Origin: Actinoalloteichus hymeniacidonis
GTDB taxonomy: Bacteria > Actinomycetota > Actinomycetes > Mycobacteriales > Pseudonocardiaceae
DNA length: 64,000 nt
Assembly (NCBI RefSeq): GCF_014203365.1
Contig: NZ_JACHIS010000001.1
Location: forward strand, 1-64,000
Direction: 5' to 3'
This document shows, one piece after another, positions 59,822 to 64,000 of the stretch (its first letter is position 1; every line of letters starts with the position of its first letter). The translations under genes and the position numbers were made by a program. The notes below the pieces were generated by a model. It saw nothing but the letters and a program-made list of their open reading frames with translations, was not told the origin of the DNA and did no database searches.

Positions 59822-60724
59822 ATGACCAAGCAGGCAGACGTGGTGGTGATCGGTTCGGCTAATGCCGATCTCGTGGTCACGGTCGATCGTCGACCGGCGG
59901 CGGGCGAGACGGTGCTGGGCGACGACGTGACGACGATTCCCGGTGGGAAGGGCGCCAATCAGGCGGTGGCGGCGGGCAGGCTCGGCGGTGCGGTCGCACT
60001 GCTGGGCGCTGTGGGCGCCGATCAGTACGGCGAGCTTCTTCGGGAATCGCTGCGCGCGGCGATGGTCGACACCTGTCTGCTGCGCACCGTCGAGCGGCCC
60101 ACCGGTAACGCGTTCATCACCCTGACCCCCGATGGGGAGAACACCATCGTGGTCTCGCCGGGAGCGAACGCGGCGGTGTTGCCCGCCGATGTGGTCGAAG
60201 CGGCTTCGGCGCTGGCTGCGGCGAAGGTGGTGGCACTGTCGCTGGAGATTCCGCTGGAGACGGTGCGCCACGCCGTCGCAGCGGCCTCGGCCGCCGGGGC
60301 ACGGGTGTTGTTGAACCTGTCCCCGGTGGCTCCGCTGGACGAACAGACCCTGCGGCAGCTCGACCCCTTGGTGGTCAACGAGCACGAGGCCGCGTGGTTG
60401 CTCGAGGAGCGGGCGGCAGCGGATCCGGCGACGACCGCGCGGCGGTTGTTGGAGCTCGGCGTGCGATCGGTGGTCGTCACGCTGGGTGCCAGCGGTGCCG
60501 TCGTCGCCGATTCGACGGGGACCACCGCGATCGATGCGCCCCGGGTGCGTGCGGTGGACAGCACGGGTGCGGGTGACGCCTTCGCCGGTGCACTGGCCGT
60601 CGGTCTCGCCGACGGTCGGTCGCTGGTCGAGGCGGCCACCTTCGCGGCACGGGTGGCGGCGACCGCCGTGACCCGGCCGGGTGCGCAGCCGTCCTACCCG
60701 ACGTTGTCGGAGGTGATCTCGTGA
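59822..60724 (+). CDS. rbsK: Ribokinase
   Basis: A 300-residue PfkB-family kinase that converts ribose to ribose 5-phosphate. The N-terminal VIGSANADLVV and GGKGANQAVAAGRLGG bind the sugar. The C-terminal signature DSTGAGDAFAGALAVGLADG holds the catalytic Asp and the anion hole. ATG 59822 begins seven bases after the rbsB stop. It overlaps rbsD by four bases (GTGA). Confidence 0.96.
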   Translation: MTKQADVVVIGSANADLVVTVDRRPAAGETVLGDDVTTIPGGKGANQAVAAGRLGGAVALLGAVGADQYGELLRESLRAAMVDTCLLRTVERPTGNAFITLTPDGENTIVVSPGANAAVLPADVVEAASALAAAKVVALSLEIPLETVRHAVAAASAAGARVLLNLSPVAPLDEQTLRQLDPLVVNEHEAAWLLEERAAADPATTARRLLELGVRSVVVTLGASGAVVADSTGTTAIDAPRVRAVDSTGAGDAFAGALAVGLADGRSLVEAATFAARVAATAVTRPGAQPSYPTLSEVIS

Positions 60725-61110
60725 AGCGAAGCGGAATCCTGCATGCGGAACTGAGTGGGGCGTTGGCCCGGCTCGGTCACACCGACAAGGTGGTGGTCGC
60801 CGATTGCGGGCTGCCCATCCCGGCGGGACCCACTCTGATCGATCTCGCATTCCGGTTCGGAGTGCCGTCGTTCCTCGAGGTGCTGGACGGCCTGCTGGCC
60901 GAGGTGGTCGTCGAGGGCGCGGTGGTGGCAGGCGAACTGGCCGCCGGGAATCCGGTGATCGCCAGCGGCGTGGCCGAGCGTCTCGGCGAGACCGAACAGG
61001 TACAGCACGAGGAGTTCAAGAGCCTCGTCGCGGGCGCCGCGCTGGTGATCCGTACCGGCGAGGCGACGCCGTACGCGAACGTCATCCTCCGGTGCGGCGT
61101 TCCGTTCTGA
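60721..61110 (+). CDS. rbsD: D-ribose pyranase
   Basis: A 129-residue RbsD/FucU protein that interconverts beta-pyran and beta-furan forms of ribose so that ribokinase can act. ILHAELSGALARLGHTDKVV contains the catalytic His near residue 19, and PIPAGPTLIDLAFRFGVPSF with the final PYANVILRCGVPF completes the fold. It is the last gene of the ribose operon. Confidence 0.96.
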   Translation: MKRSGILHAELSGALARLGHTDKVVVADCGLPIPAGPTLIDLAFRFGVPSFLEVLDGLLAEVVVEGAVVAGELAAGNPVIASGVAERLGETEQVQHEEFKSLVAGAALVIRTGEATPYANVILRCGVPF

Positions 61111-61215
61111 GTTCGTAGTGTTGCTCGGCTGGCCGTCGCGTCGAATCCTCGACAGCGGCGGTCACGCCGGGCACACCGACTTCCGGCAGCCCCCTTACCA
61201 CGCTCAGACAGCGGT

Positions 61216-61229
61216 ATGGTCTAGACCAT
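61216..61229. promoter_or_regulatory. DasR-type (dre) palindrome at the ptsI start
   Basis: ATGGTCTAGACCAT is a perfect 14-base palindrome agreeing with the central part of the DasR responsive element ACTGGTCTAGACCAGT at 12 of 14 positions. It overlaps a -10-like TATGGT (61215-61220) and the first bases of the ptsI ATG. GntR/DasR regulators of amino-sugar and PTS genes bind such sites in Streptomyces. Confidence 0.8.
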
Positions 61230-62874
61230 GGCCGTCATCAGTCTGCAAGGGGTAGGGGTCAGCGCCGGGCAAGCGGCCGGACCGATCGTCCGGGTGGCCG
61301 AACCGTTGCCGCCGCCCCCGACCGGTCCCGCCCCCACCGATCCCGAGGCCGAGGCCGCGCGGATCGGTCCCGCCGCCGAAGCGGTGGCAGGCGAGCTGAC
61401 CACCCGCGCCGCGCGGCTGGACGGCGAGCCGAAGGCGGTACTGGAGACCACGGCGGCGATGGCCGCCGACCCCGCCCTGATCTCCTCGGCCGAGGCCTTG
61501 GTGCGCGATGGTGGATTGCCCGCCGCCCGCGCGGTGTACGAGGCAGCCGAGAAGTTCGCCGCGGACCTGCGCGCCCTCGGCGGCTACCTCGGCGAACGGG
61601 CCAAGGACGTGCTCGACATCCGCGACCGGGTGGTCGCAGAGCTGTCCGGTGCGCGGCCCCCGGGAGTCCCCGACCTGCTCGAACCGGCCGTCCTGGTGGC
61701 GCGCGATCTCGCCCCCGCCGACACCGCAGACCTCGACCCCACGCTGGTCCTCGCGCTGGTCACCGAGGAGGGCGGGCCGACCAGTCACACCGCGATCCTG
61801 GCCAGAGCACTGCGGATTCCCGCCGTGGTGGCCTGCGCAGGTGTCCTCGAACTGGATGACTCCCTCGGCCTCCACATCGACGGCGACACCGGCACCATCA
61901 CCGTGCAACAGGGCCCGATCGAGGTCCATGCGGTCGAGCGGAGCCCGGAACCGACCTGGTCCGGCCCGGGACGCACCGCCGACGACGTCCCCATCCGGCT
62001 GGTGGCCAACGTGGGTTCGGCCGCCGACTCGGCCTCGGCCGCCGAAGCGGGCGCGGAGGGAATCGGACTGTTCCGTACCGAGTTCTGCTACCTCGACGCC
62101 GAGACCGAGCCGACGGAGTCCGCGCAGCGCACCGCCTATTCCGAGGTGCTCGGCGCCTTCCCCGGCAAGCCGGTGGTGGTGCGGAGCCTGGACGCCGGCT
62201 CGGACAAGCCGCTGCCCTTCCTCACCGGTGCCGGTACCGAGCCCAACCCGGCGTTGGGGGTGCGCGGTTTGCGGCTCGGTCGGGTGGAGACGGGAGTGCT
62301 CGACCGACAGCTGGCGGCCATTGCGGGTGCCGAGGCCGATTCCGGGGCCGTCGTCTCCGTGATGGCCCCGATGGTGGCAACCGCCGAGGAAGCCGCCTGG
62401 TTCGCCGATCGGGCGCGGGCCGCCGGAATCTCCCGAGTCGGCGTCATGATCGAGATTCCGGCTGCGGTGCTCACCGCCCGCGAGGTGTTCGAGGTGGTCG
62501 ACTTCGTCAGCGTCGGCACCAACGACCTGGCGCAGTACGTGTTCGCGGCCGATCGGATGCTGGGTTCGCTGGCCACACTGAACGACCCGTGGCAACCCGC
62601 CTTGCTGCGCTTGCTGGCCACCCTCGGCGATGCGGCTCGGGAGACCGGTTTCCCGGTCGGTGTGTGTGGCGAGGCCGCAGGCGACCCGTTGCTCGCCCCG
62701 GTTCTGGTCGGATTGGGCGTCACCAGCCTGTCGATGACCGCAGGAGCGCTGTCCTCGGTGGGCAACCGACTCGCCTCGGCGACCTCGGCGCAGTGCGCGG
62801 AAGCGGCGCGGATCGCGCTGCGTAGTCCCGACCCGACGGCTGCGCGCGCGGCGGTCCGGGAATCACTCGGCTGA
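61228..62874 (+). CDS. ptsI: Phosphoenolpyruvate-protein phosphotransferase (enzyme I)
   Basis: A 548-residue enzyme I, slightly shorter than the usual 570. It takes phosphate from PEP onto its active-site His in EEGGPTSHTAILARALRIP (near residue 187) and passes it to HPr. The C-terminal PEP-binding barrel has GIGLFRTEFCYLD, VRSLDAGSDKPLPF, VGVMIEIPAAVL and FVSVGTNDLAQYVFAADR, and the catalytic Cys lies in VGVCGEAAGDP. No ribosome binding site precedes ATG 61228, suggesting a leaderless mRNA. No ptsH is nearby. Confidence 0.96.
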   Translation: MAVISLQGVGVSAGQAAGPIVRVAEPLPPPPTGPAPTDPEAEAARIGPAAEAVAGELTTRAARLDGEPKAVLETTAAMAADPALISSAEALVRDGGLPAARAVYEAAEKFAADLRALGGYLGERAKDVLDIRDRVVAELSGARPPGVPDLLEPAVLVARDLAPADTADLDPTLVLALVTEEGGPTSHTAILARALRIPAVVACAGVLELDDSLGLHIDGDTGTITVQQGPIEVHAVERSPEPTWSGPGRTADDVPIRLVANVGSAADSASAAEAGAEGIGLFRTEFCYLDAETEPTESAQRTAYSEVLGAFPGKPVVVRSLDAGSDKPLPFLTGAGTEPNPALGVRGLRLGRVETGVLDRQLAAIAGAEADSGAVVSVMAPMVATAEEAAWFADRARAAGISRVGVMIEIPAAVLTAREVFEVVDFVSVGTNDLAQYVFAADRMLGSLATLNDPWQPALLRLLATLGDAARETGFPVGVCGEAAGDPLLAPVLVGLGVTSLSMTAGALSSVGNRLASATSAQCAEAARIALRSPDPTAARAAVRESLG

Positions 62875-62905
62875 CCTACCTCGGGCGGGGTCGTCGCGCG
62901 GGCGC

Positions 62906-63469
62906 TCAGCTACGAGCGTTGCGGATCCGAATGGAACTCCCGCGCGCGATCCCGCTCAGCCGCAGCCGGTGCTCCGGCTCCACTCGCGGCGACCGCGTTC
63001 GATCCCGGAAGAAACCGAAGCGGTTCTCCAGATCGATGGAGTCGATGACCGTCGTCCGCCCCACCGTGATGTCCAAGTTGCAGCCCAGGATGTCGATGTC
63101 GATCTCGACCACCCGGCTGAGGAACTCCGCCTCGGAGAAGTCGAGTCGCATCTCGCCGGCGCGCGCCTGCACGTTGACCGCCGGGGGAACCGTCCAGCGG
63201 CCATTGCGAACCAGGCTGGAACTGGTGAGTTTCAGATTCAGCGGCGTGTGCTCCGGAAGTGGGGCCACGACCAGTCCAGGCAGATCCACCAACAGGACGT
63301 TGAGCTCCTCCCTGGTGCGGGAGGTCAGTGCCTGATCGGCTCGATCACTGAATTCGTCCAGATCGATGAGGCCGAGAGCGACGGCCTTCTGGAGCAGTTC
63401 GACGACGTGTGCACGTTCGGCATGGGACACCCGGAGACGCCGTGGCGGCACCGGATCTGCGGTGGTCAC
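62906..63469 (-). CDS. DUF1707 domain protein
   Basis: A 187-residue protein. The N-terminal DUF1707 domain reads RRLRVSHAERAHVVELLQKA, then GLIDLDEFSDRADQALTSRT, the usual Asp/Glu-rich helix pair. The C-terminal half (VNVQARAGEMRLDFSEAEF) resembles LiaF-like beta-helical domains found in cell-envelope stress proteins. No membrane helix is visible. It is followed on the same strand by a response-regulator gene, so a link to envelope sensing is plausible but unproven. GTG start at 63469. Confidence 0.82.
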   Translation of the reverse strand: MTTADPVPPRRLRVSHAERAHVVELLQKAVALGLIDLDEFSDRADQALTSRTREELNVLLVDLPGLVVAPLPEHTPLNLKLTSSSLVRNGRWTVPPAVNVQARAGEMRLDFSEAEFLSRVVEIDIDILGCNLDITVGRTTVIDSIDLENRFGFFRDRTRSPRVEPEHRLRLSGIARGSSIRIRNARS

Positions 63470-63542
63470 AGCAGCAACCGTAGGTCATCTTCGGCAGGCG
63501 CGCGGCAGATTTGACGGGCCGGACCCATCGCTGTGGCGGACT

Positions 63543-64000
63543 TCAATCCTCGTCGAGTCCGTGCTCGATGGCGTATCTGGTCAGTTCGACGCGATTGTGC
63601 AGTTGGAGCTTGCGAAGTGTGGATTGGACGTGGTTCTCCACCGTTCGATGCGACAGCGACAGCCTGCTCGCGATCATGCGTGCGGACAGGCCTTTCGCGA
63701 CGAACCGCAGCACCTCGGTCTCCCGATCGCTCAATCTCGGCGCGTCGGCGCCCCGCACCGACGCGATGCGCCGGTACTCGCCGAGGACCAGACCGGCCAG
63801 ACCCGGCGTGAAGACCGCATCGCCCACCGCGGTCTGACGCACCGCATCCACCAACTCGGTGACCGAGGCCGACTTCAGCAGATATCCCGAGGCGCCCGCC
63901 TTCACCGCCTCCAGCACATCGGCGTGCGCGCCGCTCGCCGATAACACCAGGACCCGCACCTCCGGCAGCGACGCGGCCAGTCGCCGGATCGCCTGCACGC
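63543..64000 (-). CDS. LuxR-type response regulator (partial)
   Basis: The C-terminal 152 residues of a NarL/LuxR-type response regulator, with the 5' part beyond the window edge. The remaining receiver part contains VRVLVLSASGAHADVLEAVK and AGASGYLLKSASVTEL, including the conserved Lys of the receiver. The output domain is LSDRETEVLRFVAKGLSARM followed by SLSHRTVENHVQSTLRKL, the LuxR helix-turn-helix. The phosphorylated Asp is outside the window. A partner histidine kinase is expected upstream. Confidence 0.93.
   Translation of the reverse strand, partial: VQAIRRLAASLPEVRVLVLSASGAHADVLEAVKAGASGYLLKSASVTELVDAVRQTAVGDAVFTPGLAGLVLGEYRRIASVRGADAPRLSDRETEVLRFVAKGLSARMIASRLSLSHRTVENHVQSTLRKLQLHNRVELTRYAIEHGLDED

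Overview
This window is the replication-origin region of a high-GC Gram-positive bacterium. GTG starts are frequent, the order dnaN-gnd-recF-dciA-gyrB-gyrA runs on one side of the origin and rpmH-rnpA-yidD-yidC-jag-rsmG-parA-parB on the other, and many adjacent genes match the Mycobacterium tuberculosis origin region. DLW-39, DUF3566, DUF2020, CwlM, SigM/RsmA and type VII secretion-associated proteins point to Actinomycetota, most likely Pseudonocardiales. An Actinoalloteichus-like organism is my guess, by inference only. I see no prophage, insertion sequence or CRISPR array.

Layout. 0.2-4.7 kb: cyclophilin ppiA, a small membrane protein, a DUF2020 lipoprotein, an atypical tRNA-Glu-like gene, a DUF1801 protein, tRNA-Ala and tRNA-Ile flanking the 40-residue DLW-39 gene, and a DUF3566 membrane protein coupled to gyrA. 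4.7-13.9 kb: gyrA, gyrB, dciA, recF, gnd and dnaN, all leftward. 13.9-14.8 kb: oriC with DnaA boxes, an oligopyrimidine/oligopurine inverted repeat and a tandem 20-mer. 14.8-24.1 kb: dnaA, then rpmH to jag, a reverse coaA, rsmG, parA and parB, with several parS sites. 24.1-41.2 kb: ddl, an aminotransferase, a GNAT enzyme, cwlM, trxA, trxB, rsmA, sigM, a pseudokinase, murJ, a DUF6049 protein, a NUDIX hydrolase and pcnA, a conserved actinobacterial envelope, redox and RNA block. 41.2-54.7 kb: a calcium-binding-type repeat protein, an MFS transporter, yqgE, a four-gene type VII-associated cluster, an SdpI-like protein, leuS with an attenuator-like leader, a TetR/MMPL pair and a mycoredoxin-like gene. 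55.3-64 kb: a LacI-regulated ribose operon (rbsACBKD), ptsI, a DUF1707 protein and the C-terminal part of a LuxR-type response regulator cut by the window edge.

How it works together. Initiation (DnaA, DnaN, DciA, RecF, gyrase), segregation (ParA, ParB, parS), membrane insertion (YidC, YidD) and RNA processing (RnpA, PcnA) sit around the origin. CwlM, MurJ and the pseudokinase form an envelope-control block beside a thioredoxin system with its sigma/anti-sigma pair. The most interesting signals are regulatory: a leuS leader peptide with three consecutive Leu codons and mutually exclusive hairpins; a DnaA-box module inside dciA that copies the spacing of the one upstream of dnaA; a perfect parS at the centre of a 44-bp palindrome that doubles as the leuS terminator; and a DasR-type palindrome that contains the ptsI start codon.
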